Part shown: one piece after another, positions 1 to 5,342 of the stretch | How positions within the stretch are numbered: position 1 is the first letter of the stretch | Layout of the letters: each line of letters starts with the position of its first letter | From: DATHSN01 sp035464115 | GTDB lineage: Bacteria; Actinomycetota; Acidimicrobiia; Acidimicrobiales; SKKL01 | DNA length: 5,342 nt | Assembly: GCA_035464115.1 (NCBI GenBank) | Contig: DATHSN010000180.1 | Location: 1 to 5,342 of the forward strand | Direction of reading: 5' to 3' | Translations under genes and position numbers: made by a program | Notes under the pieces: generated by a model | Told to the model about the DNA's origin: nothing | Seen by the model: the letters and a program-made list of their open reading frames with translations, nothing else | The model's database searches: none

Positions 1-886
1 GGGCGCAGTGCTCGCCAATCGGGCGGGCCTGTTCAACATCGGCCAGGAGGGCCAGCTGACGATCGGCGTCGGCTTCGCCGTCTGGGCGGCCATCTCGTTT
101 CCCGGTCCGGGCCCCGTCAAGCTCGTCGCCGCGCTGATCGCCGGCGGCATCGGTGGGGGCCTGTGGGCGGGGATCGCTGCGGTGCTGCGCTACCGGTTCA
201 GCGTGAACGAGGTCATCGCCACGCTGCTGTTCAACTTCGTCGCGTTCCAGGCCCTCAACTACGCGCTCGACCGCACGTGGCTCCTCAAGCCCGACGACCT
301 CGTGGGCGCCCTGCCACCGCAGAGCGGCCCCGTGGGTGTCGACGCTCGCCTTCCCCGCATGGACAGCCTCCTCGGGGTGCCGGCCCACATCGGCATCCTG
401 CTCGCGCTCGCCCTCACCGCCCTCGTCGGGTTCGTCCTGGTCCGGTCGTCGTGGGGGGCGCGCCTGCGGCTGCTCGGCGCCAGCGCTCCGCTGGCCCACC
501 GCGCCGGGGTGCGGGCCTGGCTGATGGGCGGCGCCGCGCTGATGCTGGCGGGCGCCGCGGCCGGAGTCGCCGGCTCGGTGATGCTGACCGGGGTCGTCTA
601 TCGGGTCGACCCCGGCTTCTCCAACAACGTGGGCTGGACCGGTCTCCTCGTGGCGCTCGTCGCTCGCGACCGCCCGGCCGCCGTCGCACCGGTCGCCCTC
701 GCGTTCGGCGCCATGCAGGCCGGCGGCAACCTCCTCGCGTCCACCGGTGTGCCCCGCTACCTGGTCGACATCGTGACCGCCCTCGTGGTCCTCGCCGCCA
801 TCTTCCCCCCGGTGCTGCTCGAGCTGCGTGAGCGCCGTCGCATCCACCGCGAGTCCCTCGCCGCCGGAGACGCCCATGATCAGTGA
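1..886 (+). CDS. BMP/nucleoside-type ABC importer permease, first subunit (YufP-like), 5' truncated
   Basis: This is an inner-membrane permease of the BPD_transp_2 family, the branch that works with BMP-type lipoproteins to import nucleosides and similar compounds. The reading frame is open at the left edge (first full codon at base 2), so the start lies outside. The GTG at 8 falls within the conserved core and is not a start. Numbering from that codon, visible family signatures are GLFNIGQEGQ (7-16), NEVIATLLFNFVA (67-79), the SSWGARLRLLGA loop (147-158) and the VGWTGLLVALVARDRP stretch (208-223). Hydrophobic segments lie near 38-60, 68-85, 126-145, 172-195 and 252-272. Family members are usually about 350 residues, so roughly 60 to 70 are missing. 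The gene overlaps the next permease by 11 bases, which indicates an operon. The family call is firm; the transported substrate cannot be read from the sequence. Confidence 0.9.
   Translation, partial: GAVLANRAGLFNIGQEGQLTIGVGFAVWAAISFPGPGPVKLVAALIAGGIGGGLWAGIAAVLRYRFSVNEVIATLLFNFVAFQALNYALDRTWLLKPDDLVGALPPQSGPVGVDARLPRMDSLLGVPAHIGILLALALTALVGFVLVRSSWGARLRLLGASAPLAHRAGVRAWLMGGAALMLAGAAAGVAGSVMLTGVVYRVDPGFSNNVGWTGLLVALVARDRPAAVAPVALAFGAMQAGGNLLASTGVPRYLVDIVTALVVLAAIFPPVLLELRERRRIHRESLAAGDAHDQ
866..870 (+). promoter_or_regulatory. Ribosome binding site of the second permease
   Basis: GGAGA lies five bases before the ATG at 876 and inside the end of the first permease gene. It supports ATG 876 over the in-frame GTG at 828. 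The 16 residues between those codons are Ser/Pro/Thr-rich and do not belong to the permease fold. Confidence 0.6.
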
Positions 887-1787
887 CGTCGAGATCATCC
901 TGGCCAGCGCCGTGCGACTCGGTGCCGTGCTGGGCTTCGCCGCCCTCGGCGAGCTGGTGGCCCAGCGAGCCGGCACCCTCAACATCTCGGTCGAGGCGAT
1001 GATGCTCGGCGGCGCGTTCGGTGGCGCCGTGGGCGCCACCGTGTTCGCGTCCGGCCCTGCCGGACTGGTGTGCGGCGTGCTCGCGGGGGCGACGGTCGCC
1101 GCCGTGCACGGCAACCTCAGCCATCGGCTCACCGCCAACCCGTTCGTGGTGGGGCTCACCCTCAACGTGCTCGTGCTCGGCCTCACCAGCTTCCTGCTGG
1201 CGGTCGTCGACCTCGACATCGCCCGGGTCGGGGTCATCGAGGTGCCGCTGCTGTCGGACATCCCGGTGATCGGTCAGGCGTTCTTCGCCCAGCGCTGGCC
1301 CGTCCTGTTGCTCTACGCCCTCGTCCCCGTGGTGTGGTGGGTGCTCTACCGCAGCCGCTGGGGGCTCGACGTGCGCTGCGTGGGCGAGAGCCCCCAAGCC
1401 GCCGACGTCACCGGTGTGCACGTCAACGCCCGCCGTCGCCAGGCGCTGCTGGTCGGTGGCGCCCTCGCCGGTCTCGGCGGGGCCTACCTGGCGGTGGGGG
1501 AGGTGGGGGTGTTCACCCAGAACATGACCGCGGGGCGGGGCTTCATCGCCATCGCCGCTGTCATCTTCGGCGGCTGGACGATCCGCGGCACCCTGGCCGG
1601 CTGCGCCCTGTTCGGGCTCGCCGACTCGGCCCGCATCGCGCTGCCGATCCTCGGCGTGGCGCTCAACTCCCAGCTGCTCACCGCGGCGCCCTACCTGCTC
1701 ACCATCGTGGCGTTGGTGGTGTTCTCCCGGCGTGCCGGGGCCCAACCGTCCGCCCTCGGCACCACATTCGAGAGGGGCATCACATGA
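876..1787 (+). CDS. BMP/nucleoside-type ABC importer permease, second subunit (YufQ-like)
   Basis: This 303-residue protein has the usual length and layout of the second permease of BMP-type importers (BPD_transp_2 family), which pairs with the upstream subunit in the cytoplasmic membrane. Signatures seen are LGELVAQRAGTLNISVEAMM (24-43), VVGLTLNVLVLGLTSFLL (91-108), the cytoplasmic coupling loop SRWGLDVRCVGESPQAADVTG (160-180), GALAGLGGAYL (195-205) and FTQNMTAGRGFIAIAAVIFG (213-232). Hydrophobic segments cover about 8-28, 62-78, 90-110, 140-157, 186-207, 221-250 and 264-284. The motif that is normally NIGLEG reads NISVEA here, so two usually conserved glycines are replaced. The start is fixed by GGAGA before ATG 876. 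The stop codon overlaps the dioxygenase alpha start as ATGA, so importer and enzyme are translationally coupled. The family is clear; the substrate is unknown, and nucleoside-like compounds are known only for relatives. Confidence 0.93.
   Translation: MISDVEIILASAVRLGAVLGFAALGELVAQRAGTLNISVEAMMLGGAFGGAVGATVFASGPAGLVCGVLAGATVAAVHGNLSHRLTANPFVVGLTLNVLVLGLTSFLLAVVDLDIARVGVIEVPLLSDIPVIGQAFFAQRWPVLLLYALVPVVWWVLYRSRWGLDVRCVGESPQAADVTGVHVNARRRQALLVGGALAGLGGAYLAVGEVGVFTQNMTAGRGFIAIAAVIFGGWTIRGTLAGCALFGLADSARIALPILGVALNSQLLTAAPYLLTIVALVVFSRRAGAQPSALGTTFERGIT
1773..1777 (+). promoter_or_regulatory. Ribosome binding site of the dioxygenase alpha gene
   Basis: AGGGG lies six bases before ATG 1784, within the last codons of the permease. 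It fixes the dioxygenase start and shows the ATGA junction is built for coupled translation. The open frame continues upstream as far as 1070, but that part only shadows the permease gene. Confidence 0.65.
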
Positions 1788-3052
1788 GCGACGTCCTGTT
1801 CGACGGCCGCCGCGTCCACCGGCGTGCCTACGTCGACCCCCAGGTCTTCGAGCTCGAGATGGATCGCATCTTCGCCGGCACCTGGGTCTACCTGGCCCAC
1901 GAGAGCCAGATCCCCGAGCCCAACGACTACGTCGTGGTCGAGATCGGCCGCCGGTCGGTCATCGTCACCCGGCGCCCCGACGGCAACGTCGCTGCGCTGC
2001 TGAACCGCTGCACCCACCGCGGCGTCCAGCTCTGCGTCGAGCAGGCCGGGAGCGCCAAGCGGTTCACGTGCGCCTACCACGGCTGGACGTTCGCCAACGA
2101 CGGCACCTGCGTGGCCGTCCCGTTCCCCCGCCCCTACGGCGAGACGCTCGACAAGTCGGCCTACGACCTCGGCCGGTTCCCGCGGGTCGAGATCCGGCAC
2201 GGCTTCATCTTCGGCAGCCTGACCCCCGAGGTCCCCACCCTCGACGAGCACCTCGGTGCGGCCGCCGACCTGCTGGGCGAGTGGACCGCCCGGTCGCCGT
2301 CGGGCCGCGTGGTCGTCGGCAGCGGCGCCCGCCGGATCCAGATCGCCGGCAACTGGAAGCTGTGCTGGGACAACGCCGCCGACGGGTACCACGCCGGGTT
2401 CGTCCACAAGTCGCTGGTCGTCATGACCAACGAGCGTCACGGTGGCGGCAAGAGCCTGTCGCACTTCGACCGCGATCCCGACGCCGGGGCGATGTACACC
2501 GCCGACCTCGGCCGGGGGCACGCCTTCCTCGACCAGCGCCCCGCGGTCGCCCCCGACCGCTGGGCCCACGCCCGGCCGGTCCCCGCGGCCGAGGAGATCG
2601 TCGACGCGCTGCGCCGAGAGGTCGGCGACGACCAGCTCGCCGCCCACCTCGACCTCGTCCCCGGCGCCGCGATGAACATCTCCATCTTCCCGAACCTGTT
2701 CTTGTCGGGGAACCTGCTCGCCACCCTCGAACCCGTCAGCGTCGGGCTGTCCAACATGACGAGCTGGGCCACCACCTACGACGGGGTCCCCGATGCGGTG
2801 AACCAGCTGCGCCTGCGCTTCTCGGAGGACTTCGTGAACTTCGGCGAGCCCGACGACATCGAGGTGTGGGAGCGGACCCAGCGGGCGCTGTCCATCGGTG
2901 AGGTGCAGTGGCTCGACGTGAGCCGGGGGAGCGGGCTCGACGGTGACGCCGACGAGCGGGGTGTGCGTCGCGTGCCGATCACCTACGAGACCTCGCTGCG
3001 CAGCTACCTCGCCGAGTGGGCGCGGCTGCTCGACCTGGAAGGCGCACGATGA
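1784..3052 (+). CDS. Aromatic-ring-hydroxylating dioxygenase, alpha (Rieske) subunit, benzoate/anthranilate-like
   Basis: This 422-residue protein is the catalytic large subunit of a cytoplasmic Rieske non-heme iron oxygenase, which uses O2 and two electrons to hydroxylate aromatic or heteroaromatic rings. The N-terminal Rieske domain has CTHRG (C76, H78) and CAYHGWTF (C96, H99), giving Cys-X-His-X17-Cys-X2-His for a 2Fe-2S cluster. The C-terminal catalytic domain has NWK at 190, then DNAADGYH with D200 as the likely inter-subunit bridging Asp, and iron ligands H203 and H208. The third ligand is an Asp in FGEPDDIE (D357 or D358). The segment YLAHESQIPEPNDY (36-49) and the DNAADGYH spacing resemble the benzoate/anthranilate group more than the naphthalene group. 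The length is normal and every key residue is present. It overlaps the permease before it and the beta subunit after it by four bases each. No reductase gene is visible. Substrate assignment to benzoate or anthranilate is not supported by the importer context. Confidence 0.93.
   Translation: MSDVLFDGRRVHRRAYVDPQVFELEMDRIFAGTWVYLAHESQIPEPNDYVVVEIGRRSVIVTRRPDGNVAALLNRCTHRGVQLCVEQAGSAKRFTCAYHGWTFANDGTCVAVPFPRPYGETLDKSAYDLGRFPRVEIRHGFIFGSLTPEVPTLDEHLGAAADLLGEWTARSPSGRVVVGSGARRIQIAGNWKLCWDNAADGYHAGFVHKSLVVMTNERHGGGKSLSHFDRDPDAGAMYTADLGRGHAFLDQRPAVAPDRWAHARPVPAAEEIVDALRREVGDDQLAAHLDLVPGAAMNISIFPNLFLSGNLLATLEPVSVGLSNMTSWATTYDGVPDAVNQLRLRFSEDFVNFGEPDDIEVWERTQRALSIGEVQWLDVSRGSGLDGDADERGVRRVPITYETSLRSYLAEWARLLDLEGAR
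3037..3042 (+). promoter_or_regulatory. Ribosome binding site of the dioxygenase beta gene
   Basis: GGAAGG lies six bases before ATG 3049, inside the end of the alpha gene. It selects ATG 3049 rather than the in-frame GTG at 3016. Confidence 0.6.
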
Positions 3053-3597
3053 CCCTCGACGTGGCCCACGTCCTCGACCGGCTGGCCGCCGAGCTCGCCG
3101 AGTCGGCGGAGGCGACCGGCCCCGGTGATCCGTCGCTCACCGGGGATGCCGAGCTGTTCATCTGGCACGAGGCCCGCCTCCTCGACGAGCGCCGGCTCGA
3201 TGCCTGGCTGTCGCTGTGCGCCGACGACGTCGTGTACTGGGTGCCCGCCGATGTGCCCGCCGCCGATCCACGGGGCCGGGTCACCCTGGCGCTCGACGAC
3301 CGGCGCCGCCTCGAAGACCGCGTCGCCTGGCTCACCGGCGGGCTCTCGTTCACCCAGGACCCGCCGTGGCGCACCGCCCGGCACGTCACCAACGTCGAGG
3401 CCGTTCCGCTCGGCAACCACCTGTTGGTGCGCTCGGTGTTCACCATCGCCGCGCTGCGCCACGAGGAGACGCTGAGCGTCCACGGCCGCTACGAGCACCG
3501 CCTGGTCGACGTCGGCGGGTCGTGGAGGATCCGGACCAAGCGCGTGGAGCTGCTCGACGCCGACCGGCACCGGCGCAACCTCGTCTTCGTGCTGTGA
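3049..3597 (+). CDS. Aromatic-ring-hydroxylating dioxygenase, beta (small) subunit
   Basis: This 182-residue protein has the length and pattern of the non-catalytic beta subunit (Ring_hydroxyl_B, SnoaL/NTF2-like cone fold) that stabilises the alpha3beta3 hexamer. Family landmarks in order are FIWHEARLLDERRLDAWLSL (37-56), the strand DDVVYWVPAD (59-68), LALDDRRRLEDRV (80-92), QDPPWRTARHVTNV (103-116), the HGRYEHRLV strand (145-153) and WRIRTKRVELLD (159-170). The C terminus NLVFVL is also typical. ATG 3049 overlaps the alpha stop as ATGA and has GGAAGG six bases upstream, so equal production of both subunits is expected. The gene ends the operon as visible: only five bases separate its stop from the stop of the converging VOC gene. 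It has no metal or cofactor site of its own. Confidence 0.92.
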   Translation: MTLDVAHVLDRLAAELAESAEATGPGDPSLTGDAELFIWHEARLLDERRLDAWLSLCADDVVYWVPADVPAADPRGRVTLALDDRRRLEDRVAWLTGGLSFTQDPPWRTARHVTNVEAVPLGNHLLVRSVFTIAALRHEETLSVHGRYEHRLVDVGGSWRIRTKRVELLDADRHRRNLVFVL

Positions 3598-3602
3598 GCG
3601 TG

Positions 3603-3986
3603 TCAGCCGTCGGCCGGCCACGCGCCGCCGCGGCCGGGGTTCCACCGCCATGCCACCACCTCGACCCCGAACGGGTCGGTGAACGCCGCGCTGCGACCCA
3701 GGTCGAGCAGCGGTCGCTCGGCCCAGAGCTCGTGGCCGCCGGCGGCGACGGCGCGCGCCACCGTGGCGGTCGGGTCGTCGCACTGGAGGTACACGCGCGT
3801 CATGGGTCCCGAGCCGACCGTGTCGGAGCGCATGATCCCCAGGTTGGGGCGGCGCCCGGTGCCGACCCGCCAGAACTCGCCCGGGACCACCTCGGTGAGC
3901 TCCCAGTCGAACACCGCCCCGTAGAAGGCGACCGCGCCCTCGACATCGGTGGTGGGGATCTCCACGAACACCACCGGATCACCCAT
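3603..3986 (-). CDS. VOC (glyoxalase/bleomycin-resistance fold) family protein
   Basis: This 127-residue protein is a single-unit vicinal-oxygen-chelate protein made of two beta-alpha-beta-beta-beta modules. The first module shows FVEIPTTDVEGAVAFYGAVF (7-26) and the aromatic WEL (28-30). The second shows the strand TRVYLQCDD (63-71), the helix ATVARAVAAGG (74-84) and AAFTDPFGVEVVAW (100-113). E9 and E109 occupy places where metal ligands are often found in the family, but a full metal site is not evident, and relatives range from isomerases and dioxygenases to binding proteins. The start is the ATG at 3984-3986, preceded by a weak GGGCGGGG tract. It follows the acetyltransferase-like gene by 15 bases and is probably cotranscribed with it. 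The reaction and substrate cannot be assigned. An extradiol ring-cleaving role is unlikely because such enzymes are about twice as long. Confidence 0.85.
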   Translation of the reverse strand: MGDPVVFVEIPTTDVEGAVAFYGAVFDWELTEVVPGEFWRVGTGRRPNLGIMRSDTVGSGPMTRVYLQCDDPTATVARAVAAGGHELWAERPLLDLGRSAAFTDPFGVEVVAWRWNPGRGGAWPADG

Positions 3987-4001
3987 GTCGGACCCCGCCC
4001 G

Positions 4002-4811
4002 TCACAGGAACGCGTCGCCGGTGTCGTCGGGCGGCAGGGTCGACGCGAGCTCGCGGTCGTACCCGAACCGGTCGACGAGCACGTCGACCACACCGTCAGC
4101 GGGGACGAGCTCCCGACCCAGCTGGCCGGTCGCGTCGCGGGTGACGACCTTGCCCCGGCCGTAGGCGATGATCCCGTGGTCGACGTTGCGGCGCACGTAC
4201 AGCGACGAGTTGAACAGGCTGTGGCCCCGCGTGCGGTCGTGCCACTCGTCCCAGTCCGCCCACGATGCGCCGTCGGCGGAGATCTCACAGCCGATCACGA
4301 GGTCGCTGTGCGCCGGACGCCAACGCACGAGCCACCCCTCCACGGTCGGGGTGCCGTCGACCGGGTGCACCGAATCGGTGTGTGCGGTGGGGGCGTCGCG
4401 TCGCAGCTCGAGCGGGCGGTCGAACAGCATCGAGGTGTCGACGAGCCAGTCGACGCCGTCGAGGGTGACGAGCACCGTGCCGTGGTTCGGTCGCGTGTCG
4501 GGATCGGTCAGCATCACACCGGGCACGAGCCGGGCCTCGAACCCCAACGCGACACAGACGGCGTGCAGGCCGAGCGAGGTGGACCAGCACGTGCCGCCGG
4601 TGCCGGTGGTGAGCCAGCTCTCGAGGAACTCCTCGCTCGTGCGGTCGGGCACCGGCCCGGTGGCACCCGCCGCTTGGAACATCCGCTTGCGGGCGCTGTC
4701 GAACGGCACCGACCGACACCAGGCCCGGTACACCGCGGCGAGGCCGTCGACGTCGACGGGCGCGGCGCCGACTCCGAGGCGGGTGAGCACCCGGTTCATC
4801 AGCTCGCTCAC
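4002..4811 (-). CDS. Arylamine N-acetyltransferase-like protein (NAT superfamily)
   Basis: This 269-residue protein matches the layout of NAT enzymes, which transfer acetyl groups from acetyl-CoA to arylamines or related acceptors through a catalytic Cys. The triad is C75 in GTGGTCWSTS (70-79), H110 in PNHGTVLV and D125 in WLVDTSMLF. The Cys-His and His-Asp gaps are 35 and 15 residues, close to the 38 and 15 of classical NATs. VPFDSARK (35-42) resembles the NAT IPFEN motif, and VALGFEARLVPG (87-98) is the usual segment after the Cys helix. The Cys loop departs from the classical RGGxCxExN form, so acceptor and even acyl donor are open. The C-terminal domain carries SLFNSSLYVRR (198-208). The start is GTG 4811, preceded by GAGGAGG; codons further upstream read as non-coding sequence, and ATG 4799 is too far from that site. 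It leads a probable operon with the VOC gene. Confidence 0.8.
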   Translation of the reverse strand: MSELMNRVLTRLGVGAAPVDVDGLAAVYRAWCRSVPFDSARKRMFQAAGATGPVPDRTSEEFLESWLTTGTGGTCWSTSLGLHAVCVALGFEARLVPGVMLTDPDTRPNHGTVLVTLDGVDWLVDTSMLFDRPLELRRDAPTAHTDSVHPVDGTPTVEGWLVRWRPAHSDLVIGCEISADGASWADWDEWHDRTRGHSLFNSSLYVRRNVDHGIIAYGRGKVVTRDATGQLGRELVPADGVVDVLVDRFGYDRELASTLPPDDTGDAFL

Positions 4812-4815
4812 GGGG

Positions 4816-4822
4816 CCTCCTC
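4816..4822 (-). promoter_or_regulatory. Strong ribosome binding site deciding the GTG start of the NAT-like gene
   Basis: Read on the minus strand, GAGGAGG lies four bases before the GTG whose first base is 4811. It is the best Shine-Dalgarno match in the window. It argues against both ATG 4799 (about 16 bases away) and the in-frame codon at 4913, which would lie upstream of the site and overlap the LacI gene. Confidence 0.65.
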
Positions 4823-4847
4823 GAGCGTCAGCGGCCGCCTCGACTGG

Positions 4848-4856
4848 TGCGACAAT
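4848..4856 (+). promoter_or_regulatory. Possible extended -10 promoter of the LacI-family gene
   Basis: TGC followed by GACAAT matches an extended -10 (TGn plus four of six bases of TATAAT) in an otherwise GC-rich stretch. Initiation near 4863 would leave a leader of about 29 bases carrying the ribosome binding site. No good -35 hexamer is seen 16 to 18 bases upstream, so this is tentative. Confidence 0.3.
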
Positions 4857-4876
4857 GGGGACGTGGCGGGCGACGA

Positions 4877-4884
4877 AGGGCAGG
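4877..4884 (+). promoter_or_regulatory. Ribosome binding site of the LacI-family gene
   Basis: AGGGCAGG ends seven bases before GTG 4892 and supports that codon as the start. The next in-frame GTG at 4901 has no such sequence at a suitable distance. Confidence 0.45.
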
Positions 4885-4891
4885 CGACGAC

Positions 4892-5342
4892 GTGACGCGA
4901 GTGGGCCCGACACCCAACCCGACGATTCGCGACGTGGCCCGCCTCGCCGGGGTGTCGGTCACGACGGTGTCGCACGCGCTGTCGGGTCGGCGCGCGGTCG
5001 CCGCCGGGACGCGAGAGCGAGTCGAGCAGGCGGTGGCGCAGCTCGGCTACCGCCCGAACCGTGCCGCGCACAGCCTGCGCACCGGGGTCAGGCGCACCAT
5101 CTCGCTCATCGTGCCCGACATCGCCAACCCGTTCTTCGCCGAGCTGTCGCGGGGCGTGGAGGACGTGGCCATCGCGCGCGGCTTCGACGTCTACCTGTGC
5201 AACACCGACCTGCGGGCCGATCGGGAGCAGCTGTACCTCGAGCGGGCGTTGGCGGTCTCGGTCGAAGGCGTCATCCTCGCCTCTACCACCACGAGCGCCG
5301 CGGCTCGATCGCTCGTGTTGGACCTCGTGCGGCACCGGGTGA
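4892..5342 (+). CDS. LacI-family transcriptional regulator, 3' truncated by window edge
   Basis: The frame from GTG 4892 encodes 150 residues and runs off the right edge. Residues 11-30 (TIRDVARLAG then VSVTTVSHAL) form the LacI helix-turn-helix. They are followed by ERVEQAVAQLGYRPN (42-56) and the hinge helix RAAHSLRTG (57-65), whose L62 corresponds to the leucine that wedges into the operator minor groove. The periplasmic-binding-protein-like effector domain begins with RTISLIVPDIANPFFAELSR (68-87) and continues through GVEDVAIARGFDVYLCNTD (88-106). Family members are about 330 to 350 residues, so more than half is missing. The ten residues before the helix-turn-helix are somewhat long, and GTG 4901 would shorten them by three, but only 4892 has a ribosome binding site. 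The protein is a cytoplasmic DNA-binding repressor or activator responding to a small ligand. The effector is unknown, and the target may be the divergent NAT-like/VOC pair or its own downstream genes. Confidence 0.92.
   Translation, partial: MTRVGPTPNPTIRDVARLAGVSVTTVSHALSGRRAVAAGTRERVEQAVAQLGYRPNRAAHSLRTGVRRTISLIVPDIANPFFAELSRGVEDVAIARGFDVYLCNTDLRADREQLYLERALAVSVEGVILASTTTSAAARSLVLDLVRHRV

Larger units (their letters stand above)
4812..4891. promoter_or_regulatory. Divergent intergenic region between NAT-like and LacI-family genes
   Basis: These 80 bases must hold the promoters of both outward-facing genes and are the natural place for an operator of the LacI-family protein. The region contains the palindrome GCGGCCGC (4831-4838) and short TCGAG/CTCGA inverted arms (4821-4825, 4839-4843). 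A direct repeat GGCGACGA occurs at 4869-4876 and 4883-4890, 14 bases apart. None is a convincing LacI-type operator of about 14 to 18 bases with a central CG. Confidence 0.5.

Noticed and set aside
414..1745. Long minus-strand open frame of 443 codons opposite the permeases
   Set aside because: Its translation is low-complexity, rich in Gly, Arg, His and Glu, with no recognisable domain. It lies opposite two clear permease genes. Such frames arise from GC-rich third codon positions.
1691..2647. Minus-strand open frame of 318 codons opposite the dioxygenase alpha gene
   Set aside because: The translation is a Val/Gly/Asp/Ala-rich repeat-like string typical of antisense shadows, and the opposite strand carries an intact Rieske oxygenase.
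3612..3637. GC hairpin (CCGGCC at 3614-3619 with GGCCGG at 3632-3637) as a terminator for the converging operons
   Set aside because: The loop is 12 bases, there is no T tract on either side, and such matches are frequent by chance at this GC content; it lies in the VOC coding sequence.
4821..4843. Inverted repeat TCGAG/CTCGA around GCGGCCGC as a LacI-type operator
   Set aside because: The two palindromes are not concentric, pairing stops after five bases, and it overlaps the ribosome binding site of the NAT-like gene; evidence is too weak to call an operator.
3216..4895. Plus-strand open frame of 559 codons spanning the beta, VOC and NAT-like region
   Set aside because: It crosses three genes with family signatures in other frames and has Arg/Pro/Gly/His-biased composition without motifs.
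4812..4913. Extension of the NAT-like protein to a start at 4913
   Set aside because: The extra 34 residues do not resemble NAT N termini. They would overlap the LacI-family start and place the strong GAGGAGG site inside the gene.
5061..5342. Plus-strand open frame starting at 5061
   Set aside because: It is a shifted frame inside the LacI-family gene; the true frame starts at 4892 and carries the helix-turn-helix.

Overview
The window is very GC-rich with strong G/C bias at third codon positions. Its genes are tightly packed and overlapping, with ATG or GTG starts. This fits a high-GC actinobacterium; an environmental lineage such as Acidimicrobiia is only a guess, and no taxonomic marker is present. 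Codon use looks uniform, and I see no mobile element, tRNA, rRNA, CRISPR array or sizeable repeat.

Left block, plus strand, 1-3597: four overlapping genes that must form one operon continuing beyond the left edge. First come two inner-membrane permeases of the BMP/nucleoside-type ABC importer class (YufP-like, cut by the left edge, then YufQ-like). They are followed by the alpha (Rieske, catalytic) and beta subunits of an aromatic-ring-hydroxylating dioxygenase of the benzoate/anthranilate group. The junctions overlap by 11, 4 and 4 bases, each with a Shine-Dalgarno sequence inside the preceding gene. The simplest reading is that the importer brings in the compound the dioxygenase attacks. 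The ATPase and binding protein of the importer and the reductase of the dioxygenase are not in the window.

Middle block, minus strand, 3603-4811: a two-gene unit transcribed towards the dioxygenase genes. An arylamine N-acetyltransferase-like protein (Cys-His-Asp triad visible) is followed after 15 bases by a small VOC/glyoxalase-fold protein. The VOC gene ends five bases from the end of the dioxygenase beta gene, so the two operons converge almost without spacer.

Right edge, plus strand, 4892-5342: the N-terminal half of a LacI-family repressor, divergent from the acetyltransferase gene across an 80-base region that holds both ribosome binding sites and a possible extended -10 element. The regulator could control itself, the acetyltransferase-VOC pair, or genes beyond the right edge; the sequence does not decide.

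The part most worth following is the fusion of a purine/nucleoside-type importer and a Rieske dioxygenase into one translationally coupled operon, because it suggests an uncommon substrate. Each protein individually belongs to a known family.
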